Assembly (NCBI GenBank): GCA_013287475.1
Contig: JABDDT010000020.1
Span: 1-40,847 of the forward strand
DNA length: 40,847 nucleotides
Reading direction: 5' to 3'
Source of the DNA: Bacteroidota bacterium
GTDB lineage: Bacteria; Bacteroidota; Bacteroidia; Chitinophagales; Chitinophagaceae
Of this stretch, positions 16,979-26,407 are shown piece by piece; positions within the stretch are counted from its first letter, which is position 1; each line of letters begins with the position of its first letter. Under the pieces are notes generated by a model that saw only the letters and a list, made by a program, of their open reading frames with translations, was not told the DNA's origin and did no database searches. Position numbers and translations under genes: made by a program.

Positions 16979-17042
16979 ATTTAAGAGTTAACAGCCGTAA
17001 AAATACTTGGTTTTTCATTTCGGAATTCTGCGTCCGGACTCT

Positions 17043-17050
17043 TACCTTTG
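17043..17050 (+). promoter_or_regulatory. Bacteroidota -7 box (TACCTTTG) before atpD
   Basis: TACCTTTG fits TAnnTTTG and lies 37 bases before the atpD start, giving a leader of about 30 bases. A clear -33 TTG is not visible at the usual spacing. Confidence 0.55.
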
Positions 17051-17078
17051 CAGCCGATTTTAAGGTAACATTCAATAA

Positions 17079-18587
<1,509 letters not shown>

Positions 18588-18594
18588 CTAATTT

Positions 18595-18662
18595 AGTGTG
18601 AGAGTGTGAGCGTGTGAGAATGTGAAATCTCTCACACTCTCACACGCTCACACTCTCACACT
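18595..18662. repeat. 31-bp octamer-unit hairpin between atpD and atpC
   Basis: Arms 18595-18625 and 18632-18662 pair over 31 positions with a single mismatch and a 6-base loop. Each arm consists of 8-mers of the GTGTGAGA type. The hairpin starts 8 bases after the atpD stop and ends 7 bases before the atpC ATG, so the atpC ribosome-binding region lies next to the stem. There is no T-run at the position for a classical terminator; only a short TTGTTTTT follows. It could tune or decouple epsilon-subunit expression (inference). Confidence 0.9.
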
Positions 18663-18669
18663 TGTTTTT

Positions 18670-18921
18670 ATGAATCTAGAAATACTTACTCCGGAACGTA
18701 AATTATTCAGTGACGAAGTCTACGGCGTACAACTACCGGGTGTTTCAGGATCTTTTGAAGTGCTGGATAAACATGCTGCGATGATAAGTGCATTGAAAAG
18801 CGGCCGCATCAAAGTTTTAAACGATAAGAATCATTCTACATTATTTGAAATCCGGAGTGGTTTTGTGGAAGTAATTGCAAATCGTGTAACCGTTTTGGTG
18901 GAAGGGGGGAAAGCGATTTAG
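18670..18921 (+). CDS. atpC: F1F0 ATP synthase subunit epsilon
   Basis: The 83 residues cover only the N-terminal beta-sandwich of epsilon: MNLEILTPERKLFSDEVYGV, PGVSGSFEVLDKHAAMISAL and a final FVEVIANRVTVLVEGG. The C-terminal helical hairpin of longer (about 130-residue) epsilons is absent, which is normal for Bacteroidota. An upstream in-frame start at 18622 would lie inside the hairpin and code repeat-derived residues, so ATG 18670 is chosen. The protein belongs to the central stalk of F1. Confidence 0.93.
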   Translation: MNLEILTPERKLFSDEVYGVQLPGVSGSFEVLDKHAAMISALKSGRIKVLNDKNHSTLFEIRSGFVEVIANRVTVLVEGGKAI

Positions 18922-18930
18922 TTTATAGCG

Positions 18931-19002
18931 TATGGTATATGGTAGATGTTTGACGGTTGACGGTAAATAAAAGAACCATAAACCATTTACCATAAACTAA
19001 TT
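18931..19002. repeat. Inverted heptamer tract between atpC and yqgE
   Basis: Left units tatggta, tatggta, gatgttt, gacggtt and gacggta run 18931-18965. Right units accataa, accattt, accataa and actaatt run 18975-19002 and enter the yqgE stop codon. Period seven is kept on both arms. The position between converging genes suits a bidirectional terminator. Confidence 0.7.
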
Positions 19003-19548
19003 TAACTGCGGATCGATCGGAAAATTGAGCATCATCAGATAATTTCCCCCAAGATGCCTGATAGCATCTTTCCAGATTTCATCCGTCTTTTTATGAAAAA
19101 TGAGTTTTTGACTTGCTTTAGCCGGCAACCAGGATTTTTCTTTTAATTCATCTTCCAGTTGTCCGCCCGCCCAGCCTGAGTAACCTATATAAAATCGGAT
19201 CTTTGAAGTCTTGATTTTCCCTGAGCGAATGAGTTCCAGCGCTTTTTCAAAATTCCCACCCCAGTAAATACCATCAATTACCTGATAACCACCCTTTATA
19301 AGTTCAGGATACTGATGTAGAAAATGTATGGTATCCGTCTGAACAGGTCCTCCGAAATATACCGGGATTTCAAGATCATCTGCGTTGTTTACAAGATCTT
19401 TTAAGCTGTACTCGTAGGTTTTATTTAACAAAAAGCCGAAACTTCCCTCACTTTGGTGTTCGCAAAGGAAAATAACCGACCTTTTAAAATTAGGATCTTT
19501 CAGAAACGGGTCAGCGATCAGCAAGATACCAGCCGCGGGACTGTCCAT
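18997..19548 (-). CDS. YqgE/AlgH family protein (DUF179)
   Basis: This is a 183-residue single-domain protein. It opens with the family signature AAGILLIADPFLKDPNFKRSV, then FLCEHQSEGSFGFLLNK and YFGGPVQTD, followed by YIGYSGWAGGQLEDEL near residue 125. The molecular function is unknown; E. coli YqgE and Pseudomonas AlgH are the named relatives. ATG 19548 gives MDSPAAGILL. It is convergent with atpC and divergent from the histidine kinase. Confidence 0.9.
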   Translation of the reverse strand: MDSPAAGILLIADPFLKDPNFKRSVIFLCEHQSEGSFGFLLNKTYEYSLKDLVNNADDLEIPVYFGGPVQTDTIHFLHQYPELIKGGYQVIDGIYWGGNFEKALELIRSGKIKTSKIRFYIGYSGWAGGQLEDELKEKSWLPAKASQKLIFHKKTDEIWKDAIRHLGGNYLMMLNFPIDPQLN

Positions 19549-19583
19549 ATTGTAATTTAACGAATCTGAAGATAATTGTTTAA

Positions 19584-19591
19584 TAAATTTG
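19584..19591 (+). promoter_or_regulatory. Bacteroidota -7 box (TAAATTTG) before the histidine kinase
   Basis: TAAATTTG fits TAnnTTTG and lies 53 bases before the TTG start at 19645, in the 96-base gap between divergent genes. Confidence 0.45.
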
Positions 19592-19644
19592 CACGCAATA
19601 TAAAGACAGACAATGGGTTCAATTTAGTTTAAATACAGACTTTC

Positions 19645-21030
19645 TTGAAGAAAAATTTTACCATCATTTTTATTCTGATCAGCGTTTCCCTCATAGGAAT
19701 TATCTATATCCAATGGAACTGGATTTCGACCATGGTGGAAAACAAGGAAGAAGAATTGAATCATAAACTGAATGACGTTACAACCGACGTTTTCCGTGAA
19801 CTGATTGAGTATAAACAAACGGCTCTTTCGGGCAGTCAGTTGCTTCAGTCTCCACAAAGTTTTGGATTCCGGCCTTCAGAACAATTCAGGCGGGAACTTA
19901 TGAGACCCCTGTTGATTTCGCAGCGGTTCAGTTATCAGGAGATGTCAGATATTCTCAGAAAGGCTTTTAATTATAGGGGATTAAAAGATACAAAATTTGA
20001 ATTTTGTATCTTTTCGGGGGGAGGCTTCACCTCTTCCATATTTTCGAATAATAATGAATTAAAGTCACCTAATTATTTCGCTGCTTTCACGGATACTATA
20101 CATAACCTTCGTACGATTCTGCCTCTCATCGCTAATACGATGGAGCTCACCGGAACCGAACCAATTGAAACGCTTTCTATAGTAGTTCCGGATTACAAAG
20201 ATGTTGTAATGAAACAAATGAGGTGGATGATTTTTGGTGTGATATTTTTTACGCTGATCATCGTAAGTGCATTTTATGTTACGGTTAGGACTTTACTGAT
20301 GCAGAAAAAACTGAGCGAAATAAAAAATGATTTTATTAATAACATGACGCATGAATTTAAAACTCCACTGGCTACGATATCACTGGCCGTGGATGCCATG
20401 AGAAATGAGAAAGTGGTGCGCGATCAGGAAAAGTCAGCATATTTCAGTGGAATAATCAAGGAAGAGAACCGACGCATGAATAAACAGGTGGAGACTATTT
20501 TGCAGGCTGCGCTGATCGATCGCCAGGAACTGCAGTTAAAGCTGCAACCCCTCCATATTAATGATGTGATCCGGCGGGTGATGGAGAATTTTAAACTTCA
20601 ACTGGAAGAAATTCATGCAAACGTAATTCTGCAACTGGAAGAAGGCTATGACATAGCACAGGCAGATGAAGTGCATTTTACCAATTTGATTTCTAACCTG
20701 ATAGACAATGCGATTAAATATTCGAGGGAAAAACTTACAATTCGAATTCAAACCCATCGTAGTGGGAAAAATATGCTTATAAAAGTGGAAGACAATGGAA
20801 TAGGTATGTCCAAAGAAACACAGCGGCGGATATTTGAAAAATTCTTCCGGGCACATACAGGTAATGTGCATAACGTAAAAGGATTTGGACTGGGACTTAG
20901 CTATGTTAAGTCTGTCGTGGACGCCCACGGCGGTCGCATCAGAGTAGATAGTACCATAGGAAAAGGAACCACATTCACTTTGGAAATTCCACTTATCCGT
21001 CAGGAAAAAGGCTTAACTATCAAAGTTTAG
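19645..21030 (+). CDS. Membrane sensor histidine kinase
   Basis: The 461-residue kinase has TM1 at about 5-25, a periplasmic sensor of about 160 residues without recognisable domain, and TM2 at about 192-214. HisKA carries His236 in NNMTHEFKTPLA. HATPase_c has the N box NLIDNAIKYSRE, G1 VEDNGIGMS, F box IFEKFFRAH and G2 VKGFGLGLSYVKSVV. It autophosphorylates and signals to a response regulator, yet none is encoded next to it. The start is a TTG (MKKNFTIIFIL); no ATG lies close enough to keep TM1. The 3' end overlaps queA tail to tail by four bases. The ligand is unknown. Confidence 0.9.
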   Translation: MKKNFTIIFILISVSLIGIIYIQWNWISTMVENKEEELNHKLNDVTTDVFRELIEYKQTALSGSQLLQSPQSFGFRPSEQFRRELMRPLLISQRFSYQEMSDILRKAFNYRGLKDTKFEFCIFSGGGFTSSIFSNNNELKSPNYFAAFTDTIHNLRTILPLIANTMELTGTEPIETLSIVVPDYKDVVMKQMRWMIFGVIFFTLIIVSAFYVTVRTLLMQKKLSEIKNDFINNMTHEFKTPLATISLAVDAMRNEKVVRDQEKSAYFSGIIKEENRRMNKQVETILQAALIDRQELQLKLQPLHINDVIRRVMENFKLQLEEIHANVILQLEEGYDIAQADEVHFTNLISNLIDNAIKYSREKLTIRIQTHRSGKNMLIKVEDNGIGMSKETQRRIFEKFFRAHTGNVHNVKGFGLGLSYVKSVVDAHGGRIRVDSTIGKGTTFTLEIPLIRQEKGLTIKV

Positions 21031-22253
21031 GGAAGAAACAAACATCCATCTCCATAAGACAAAAAACGATAATTATTCTCTAACGCCCATCCGTATACGT
21101 TTTTCCACTCCGATCCGATCAGCGCAGCTACGAGCATCAATAATGTTGAGTGAGGCTGATGAAAATTTGTAATGAGACCCTTCACGATTTTAAAATGATA
21201 GCCCGGCACAATGAATAACCTTGTTTTTGTAATTAATTTATTCCCGGGTTTGCGCCTGATCCATTCAAGTAAAAAATGAAGCGACACTTTAGCTGAAATA
21301 TTTGGCACGTGAGTATAGGGAATCCATTGATCCAGTTGCAAATCAGCAGCAGATATATTTTTATCCAGGCTGATAAGAAATCCAAGCCAGTAAAGTGTTT
21401 CAAGTGTTCTAAGAGATGTGGTTCCCACTGCTATTATTGTTTGATCCATTTGCGAAATAAGTCTTTCTATGGCATCCACCTGTACTTCGATATATTCTTC
21501 ATGCATACTGTGATCTGATATTTTTTCAGTTTTTACTGGCATGAATGTTCCTGCTCCTACATGTAACGTGAGGAATAAAGCCTGTATGCCATTGTCAGCA
21601 AGATCACGTAGAAGTTTATCGCTAAAATGAAGACCTGCTGTAGGAGCTGCAACCGACCCTGATTCCTTAGCATAAATGGTTTGATATCTCTCTGTATCTG
21701 AACTGTTCGCAGTTCTTTTAAGATAGGGTGGTAGTGGGATCGTACCCATTTGGTGCAATACAGAAGCAAAAGGAAGGATGGTAGGTGTCCAGGAAAATTC
21801 CACCGTAAAATCATCTGTTCTTTTTTCAATGAAACGTGCCTCCAGTGCGGTTTCACTGATTTTTTTCCTGAGTATTTGTCCATGTTTCCATTTCGAAGCA
21901 CCTCCAATTAAGCAAGTCCATTTTACACTGCCGGTCTGTTCCATTGCATGGGATATACTTTTATATGAATCATGAGGTTCAAGACAAAAGATTTCAATCT
22001 GCCCTCCGCTTGGTTTCTGAAAAAGAATCCTTGCTTCAACTACACGGCTATTATTAAAAACAAGCATGGAAGAGCCAGGCAGAAATTCGGGAAGTTTCGA
22101 AAACACAGTATCTTCTATTTTTCCTTCCTTCCAAACCAGAAGTTTGGAATTTTCCCTTTGTTCAAGGGGAAACCCTGCGATTTTTTCATCGGATAAATCA
22201 TAGCCGAATTCTGAGAGGGAAAGTTCACCGGGGAATGAGGTTGATTCAGTCAT
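21027..22253 (-). CDS. queA: tRNA preQ1(34) S-adenosylmethionine ribosyltransferase-isomerase
   Basis: This 408-residue enzyme transfers and isomerises the ribosyl group of SAM onto 7-aminomethyl-7-deazaguanine in tRNA to give epoxyqueuosine. Visible signatures are FPLEQRENSKLLVW, MLVFNNSRVVEAR, SVAAPTAGLHFSDKLL, LHVGAGTFMPVKTEKISDH and, near the end, LITNFHQPHSTLLMLVAALIG. The length exceeds the ~350 of E. coli; an extra region in the second half fits the longer Bacteroidota form. It overlaps the histidine kinase stop by 4 bases and is divergent from the dcw cluster. Confidence 0.93.
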   Translation of the reverse strand: MTESTSFPGELSLSEFGYDLSDEKIAGFPLEQRENSKLLVWKEGKIEDTVFSKLPEFLPGSSMLVFNNSRVVEARILFQKPSGGQIEIFCLEPHDSYKSISHAMEQTGSVKWTCLIGGASKWKHGQILRKKISETALEARFIEKRTDDFTVEFSWTPTILPFASVLHQMGTIPLPPYLKRTANSSDTERYQTIYAKESGSVAAPTAGLHFSDKLLRDLADNGIQALFLTLHVGAGTFMPVKTEKISDHSMHEEYIEVQVDAIERLISQMDQTIIAVGTTSLRTLETLYWLGFLISLDKNISAADLQLDQWIPYTHVPNISAKVSLHFLLEWIRRKPGNKLITKTRLFIVPGYHFKIVKGLITNFHQPHSTLLMLVAALIGSEWKNVYGWALENNYRFLSYGDGCLFLP

Positions 22254-22262
22254 CTGTATAGG

Positions 22263-22302
22263 TTATGCACAGATATTCACACACATTAACATGTTATGCA
22301 CA
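22263..22302. promoter_or_regulatory. Two DnaA-box-like sites (TTATGCACA)
   Basis: TTATGCACA occurs at 22263-22271 and again at 22294-22302, both matching TTATNCACA on the plus strand with 31-base spacing. A third match, TTTTCCACA on the minus strand, lies at 22376-22384. The region between queA and mraZ is AT-rich. The sites may titrate DnaA or link division genes to replication, and an origin is possible but unproven. Confidence 0.5.
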
Positions 22303-22400
22303 GCTTATTTTATTAATTGGTTCTTTAGAGTGACTTAAACCCATACCTGTTGGGCATCTCATAATGAATAATTTCTGTGGAAAAATTAAAATCTTCTAAA

Positions 22401-22408
22401 TAGTTTTG
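22401..22408 (+). promoter_or_regulatory. Bacteroidota -7 box (TAGTTTTG) of the dcw operon
   Basis: TAGTTTTG fits TAnnTTTG exactly, 62 bases before the mraZ ATG. The transcription start would fall on the MraZ-box array that follows directly. Confidence 0.55.
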
Positions 22409-22409
22409 T

Positions 22410-22436
22410 AAAGTGGGAAAAAGTGTTATTTTGTGT
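22410..22436 (+). promoter_or_regulatory. MraZ operator: three GTGK boxes at 10-bp spacing
   Basis: AAAGTGG (22410-22416), a 3-base spacer and AAAGTGT (22420-22426) match the AAAGTG(T/G)-N3 repeats reported for MraZ in mollicutes, and have the 10-bp period of the E. coli TGGGN boxes. A weaker third box, TTTGTGT, is at 22430-22436. Placement just downstream of the -7 box predicts autorepression of the operon. Confidence 0.6.
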
Positions 22437-22470
22437 CAATTATTATAAACATTGTTTCAAGTCCTTATAA

Positions 22471-22926
22471 ATGAATGGTTTTCTTGGAGAATACGAGGTA
22501 ACGCTCGATGCAAAAGGGCGGTTTCTCCTGCCGGCTTCGCTCAAAAAGCAAACCGGTGAGGAAAGTGGTTCTTTTGTCATAAACAGGGGGTTTGAAAAAT
22601 GTTTGGGTCTGTATCCCATGAAAAGCTGGGAGCCCATTTTTGACCAGATCAGCAAATTGAATGATTTTGACCCGAAGGTAAGGTCATTCCGGAGATATTT
22701 TTTGAATGGAGCGACAATGATGGAATTGGATGGGGCGGGAAGGCTACTCTTACCGCAGAACCTGAAGGAGTATGCCGGACTGGAAAAAGATATCGTACTG
22801 GTTACAGCGGTTAACAAGATAGAAATCTGGGATAAAGTTAAGTACCAACAGTTCTTTGAAACCTTTTCACCGGATGATTTCAGCGGTCTGGCCAATGAAG
22901 TAATGAATGGCAAACCAGATAAATGA
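22471..22926 (+). CDS. mraZ: Transcriptional regulator MraZ
   Basis: The 151-residue protein has the two SpoVT/AbrB-like halves: EYEVTLDAKGRFLLPASLKK at the N-terminus and MELDGAGRLLLPQNLKEYAG near residue 88. MraZ forms a ring that binds repeats in its own promoter; such repeats are visible at 22410-22436. It is the first gene of the dcw operon and overlaps rsmH by four bases (ATGA). Confidence 0.95.
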   Translation: MNGFLGEYEVTLDAKGRFLLPASLKKQTGEESGSFVINRGFEKCLGLYPMKSWEPIFDQISKLNDFDPKVRSFRRYFLNGATMMELDGAGRLLLPQNLKEYAGLEKDIVLVTAVNKIEIWDKVKYQQFFETFSPDDFSGLANEVMNGKPDK

Positions 22927-23849
22927 ATTATATGAGGGACCTAAATCCCGCATATCATATACCCGTATTGCTTTCAGAAGCGATGGACGGTTTGAATATC
23001 AGGGCGAACGGGGTCTATGTTGATTGCACTTTTGGCGGAGGTGGACATTCAACAGAGATCCTGTCTCACCTGAGTACGGAGGGCCGGTTGTTTGGATTTG
23101 ACCAGGATGGAGATGCGATGAAAAATAGTTTGAAAGATGAAAGATTTGTTTTTATTCCTAACAATTTTCGTCATCTGCAACGATTCCTGCGTCTGCATGC
23201 CGTGACGAAAGTTGATGGAGTACTGGCTGATCTTGGCGTGAGCAGTCACCAGTTTGACGAACCCAACCGGGGTTTTGCAACACGGTCTGACGCAGACCTG
23301 GATATGCGAATGGACAAAAGGCAATCTCTTACTGCAGCATCCATTCTGAATACTTATGGAGAACAGAAACTTCAGGAAATATTCAGTTTGTATGGGGAAG
23401 TAACGAATGCGAAAACATTGGCAAGGACTATCGTTGGGCTCCGTAACAAAACGCCTTTTCGTAACATCATTGGATTTAAACAGGCAATTGCTGAACTGGT
23501 AAAAGGTAATCCCAACAGGTATTTCGCACAGGTATTTCAGGCATTGCGACTTGAAGTGAATGATGAAATAGGTGCGTTGCGTGAAATGCTGGAACAAACG
23601 CCCGTGTTATTAAAACCAGGCGGAAGACTTGTGATCATCAGTTTTCATTCGCTGGAAGACAGGCTGGTAAAACAGTTTTTCAGAAGCGGCCGATTTGAAG
23701 AAAAAGACGAACAGGATCCTTTTGGATCCTCACAATCAAACGCCCCATTCCGTACGATCACTAAAAAACCGATCGTACCATCTGCAAAAGAGCTTAGCCT
23801 GAACCCGCGTGCAAGAAGTGCCAAATTAAGAATAGCTGAAAAAATATAA
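22923..23849 (+). CDS. rsmH: 16S rRNA (cytosine(1402)-N(4))-methyltransferase
   Basis: The 308-residue MraW/RsmH shows HIPVLLSEAMDGL, SAM motif I VDCTFGGGGHS near residue 35, VDGVLADLGVSSHQFD near residue 95, and the C-terminal LVIISFHSLEDRLVKQFF. It methylates N4 of C1402 in 16S rRNA. The start overlaps the mraZ stop, and an 83-base gap separates it from ftsL. Confidence 0.95.
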   Translation: MNYMRDLNPAYHIPVLLSEAMDGLNIRANGVYVDCTFGGGGHSTEILSHLSTEGRLFGFDQDGDAMKNSLKDERFVFIPNNFRHLQRFLRLHAVTKVDGVLADLGVSSHQFDEPNRGFATRSDADLDMRMDKRQSLTAASILNTYGEQKLQEIFSLYGEVTNAKTLARTIVGLRNKTPFRNIIGFKQAIAELVKGNPNRYFAQVFQALRLEVNDEIGALREMLEQTPVLLKPGGRLVIISFHSLEDRLVKQFFRSGRFEEKDEQDPFGSSQSNAPFRTITKKPIVPSAKELSLNPRARSAKLRIAEKI

Positions 23850-23932
23850 AGAATATAAAAAAGTTAATCCCGAACTAAGAAATCTCAGTATGATAATCGT
23901 ACCCTAATTTTTTTATTCATCACACTGAAATA

Positions 23933-24253
23933 ATGAAAGTCTTCGGAACTAAAAAAAACAAGGCAAAGAGCCTGATCCGCTATCAGTGGATGGTACAAAA
24001 TCTGCCTTTTTTTCTTTTCCTCGCTTTCCTAGCAGTGATTTACATATATAACGGTCATTATGCAGACCGCGTAGTGCGTGATATCGGAAAAACGGGAAGG
24101 GAACTTCAGGAACTGCAATATGAATTTAAGAGCCTGAAAAGTGAAGTTATGTTTCGAAGCAAACAAAGTGAGCTTGCAAAAGCGGTTGAGCCATTTGGAA
24201 TAAAACCTCTGTCTTCACCTCCACTTGTCCTCAGCGACAGTCTAAACAAATGA
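23933..24253 (+). CDS. ftsL: FtsL-like cell division protein
   Basis: This small bitopic protein of 106 residues has a basic cytoplasmic N-terminus, one TM at about 25-43 (LPFFLFLAFLAVIYIYNGHY) and a leucine/glutamate-rich coiled coil at about 52-85 (GRELQELQYEFKSLKSE). Size, topology and position between rsmH and the PBP fit the FtsL-like family of Bacteroidota. It should link FtsQ to the FtsWI synthase at the septum. Sequence similarity to E. coli FtsL is not visible. Confidence 0.8.
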   Translation: MKVFGTKKNKAKSLIRYQWMVQNLPFFLFLAFLAVIYIYNGHYADRVVRDIGKTGRELQELQYEFKSLKSEVMFRSKQSELAKAVEPFGIKPLSSPPLVLSDSLNK

Positions 24254-24286
24254 AATAAATTTTATAACACATATCCCCAATACCTG

Positions 24287-26407
24287 GTGGAACTAAGAAG
24301 AGATATACTTTGGAGGGTTTACCTGTGTTTCCTGGGAATGGTACTTATATGTGTGGCTGTGCTTGGAAGGGTATTTTTTATCCAAAATGTACAGGGAAAT
24401 TATTGGAGGGCGCTGAGTGATAGTCTGCATCAGAAATATGTTGACCTCAGTGCAGAAAGAGGAACGATTTACAGTGAAGACGGAAATATGTTAAGTACCT
24501 CGGTTCCTTATTTTAATATCTATATTGATTTTGATGCTGAAGGGCTTCGGGAAAAAAAGGGAAAACGTTTCAAAGAAAATCTGGACTCTCTTTCTCTCTG
24601 TCTCGCAAATCTTTTCAGTGATCAGTCAGCATTAGCATATAAAAGACAATTGCTGCAGGGCTACAGGGAAGCTGATCGATATTATCTTCTTCATCGCAAT
24701 CTTCCTTTTGATCAATACAAACGACTCAGAACATTTCCTTTGGTGCGTGAAGGAAGAAATAATAGCGGATTTATAATCGACGCTTCAAGCAAAAGGATGA
24801 ATCCATTCGGATTGCTTGCAAACCGGACCATCGGCCTTTCACGCGAAAATGCGCAGAATGTTGGCCTCGAGAGAACCTACGACAGCATTCTGAAGGGCGA
24901 GAATGGAAGAAAGCTTGTTCGTTACCTGAATGCAGGTACATATATACCGGTGGAAGGATATGAGATCGATCCGGAAAACGGGAAAGATATATTGACAACT
25001 ATTAACGTGAATACGCAGGATATAGCTGAAAATGCCCTGCTCTCCATGATGATAGAGAATGAATGTGAACACGGAACCTGTATCGTCATGGAGACGTCGA
25101 CCGGAAAAATTAAAGCCATGGCAAATCTAGGTAGACAAGCTGATGGCAGTTATTGGGAAGATTTGAATTATTCGATCCGTGCGTCAGAACCAGGATCTAC
25201 TTTTAAACTTGCAACTCTTTTATCATTGTTAGAAGATCATGCAGTACGTTTAACTGATCGCCTTAATATTGAAGGAGGGACCTGGAAAATCGGAACACGC
25301 ACTGTGCACGATGCGGAAAAACAGGAAAAGAGTGATGTAACAGTAGAAGAAGCTTTTGAACACAGCTCTAATGTTGGGATGGCTAAACTCGTCATGGCCC
25401 ATTACTCACAGCATCCTCAGCAGTTTGTTGATCATATCAAAAAATTAAGACTTAACCAGGTTACCGGTGTGGACCTGGCAGGTGAAACTTCGCCCATTAT
25501 TAAATCACCGCAATCGAAAACCTGGAGTGCAAGCACACTTCCCTGGATGGCCTTCGGATATGAAGTACTGATAAGTCCGCTCCAGACCCTTACATTATAT
25601 AATGCTGTTGCCAATAACGGCAAGATGATGAAACCCTACCTGGTGAATTCTGTTCAATATGCCGGAGGCATTGACAGGCAAAACCAACCTGTTGTGCTCA
25701 TGGATAAAATCTGCAGCGATGAAACCCTTTCTGAATTAAAGACCTGCCTGGAGGGTGTTTGTGAAAGAGGTACAGCGAAATCAGCTTTTAAAAATACTTT
25801 TTATCCCGTTGCAGGTAAAACAGGAACTGCTCTCGTTGCTAATGGTAATCGTGGATATGCTGATCATATTTACCAGTCATCCTTCGTGGGGTATTTTCCG
25901 GCTAACCAACCCCGTTATACCTGCATCGTCGTGATCAAAAATAAACCCTTTTCAAAAAAATACCTGGGTGCTCTGGTAGCAGGGCCTGTTTTCCGGGAAG
26001 TTGCAGATAAACTCATGAGTATGGATGCACTGTCCCCGGACAGCAATCAGCTTGCCTCTTATACAGGCCTACTGAAAAAAGACAGTACCGCATATTATTA
26101 TGCCGGCTCTTCGGATGAAATAAAGAATGTCTTTTATACCCTGCATATGTCATATGCGGATTCCTCACACGATAAAAAATGGGCTGGTGTTTACCGTGAA
26201 AAAAACCAACCGGTTGTAAAGGCAAAAAATGAAGAACAGAAACTGGTGCCGGATGTAAAAGGAATGGGTTTGAAAGATGCTTTGTTTTTATTGGAGTCGA
26301 GAGATATACATGTTGCAACGAGAGGAACGGGGAAAGTAAGGCAACAAAATATTTTACCCGGAACTATTGTATCAAGAAATCAAAAACTTATCCTGGATCT
26401 TAACTGA
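24287..26407 (+). CDS. ftsI: Division-specific transpeptidase (FtsI/PBP3) with PASTA domain
   Basis: The 706-residue class B PBP has a TM at about 10-30, a dimerisation domain (LSAERGTIYSEDGNMLSTS), and a transpeptidase domain with Ser304 in SxxK (EPGSTFKLA), SSN in HSSNVGMAK and KTG in VAGKTGTAL. One C-terminal PASTA domain starts LVPDVKGMGLKDALFLLES. The start is GTG at 24287 (MELRRDILWRVYL); no ATG is suitably placed. The stop TGA shares its A with the murE ATG. It cross-links septal peptidoglycan with FtsW. Confidence 0.93.
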   Translation: MELRRDILWRVYLCFLGMVLICVAVLGRVFFIQNVQGNYWRALSDSLHQKYVDLSAERGTIYSEDGNMLSTSVPYFNIYIDFDAEGLREKKGKRFKENLDSLSLCLANLFSDQSALAYKRQLLQGYREADRYYLLHRNLPFDQYKRLRTFPLVREGRNNSGFIIDASSKRMNPFGLLANRTIGLSRENAQNVGLERTYDSILKGENGRKLVRYLNAGTYIPVEGYEIDPENGKDILTTINVNTQDIAENALLSMMIENECEHGTCIVMETSTGKIKAMANLGRQADGSYWEDLNYSIRASEPGSTFKLATLLSLLEDHAVRLTDRLNIEGGTWKIGTRTVHDAEKQEKSDVTVEEAFEHSSNVGMAKLVMAHYSQHPQQFVDHIKKLRLNQVTGVDLAGETSPIIKSPQSKTWSASTLPWMAFGYEVLISPLQTLTLYNAVANNGKMMKPYLVNSVQYAGGIDRQNQPVVLMDKICSDETLSELKTCLEGVCERGTAKSAFKNTFYPVAGKTGTALVANGNRGYADHIYQSSFVGYFPANQPRYTCIVVIKNKPFSKKYLGALVAGPVFREVADKLMSMDALSPDSNQLASYTGLLKKDSTAYYYAGSSDEIKNVFYTLHMSYADSSHDKKWAGVYREKNQPVVKAKNEEQKLVPDVKGMGLKDALFLLESRDIHVATRGTGKVRQQNILPGTIVSRNQKLILDLN

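Noticed and set aside
18622-18669. Upstream start for atpC giving 16 extra residues
   Set aside because: The extra residues are encoded by the hairpin repeat; ATG 18670 starts the conserved epsilon sequence.
22443-22913. 156-codon minus-strand frame over mraZ
   Set aside because: It is fully antisense to mraZ, whose protein is unmistakable; residue composition is typical of a shadow frame.
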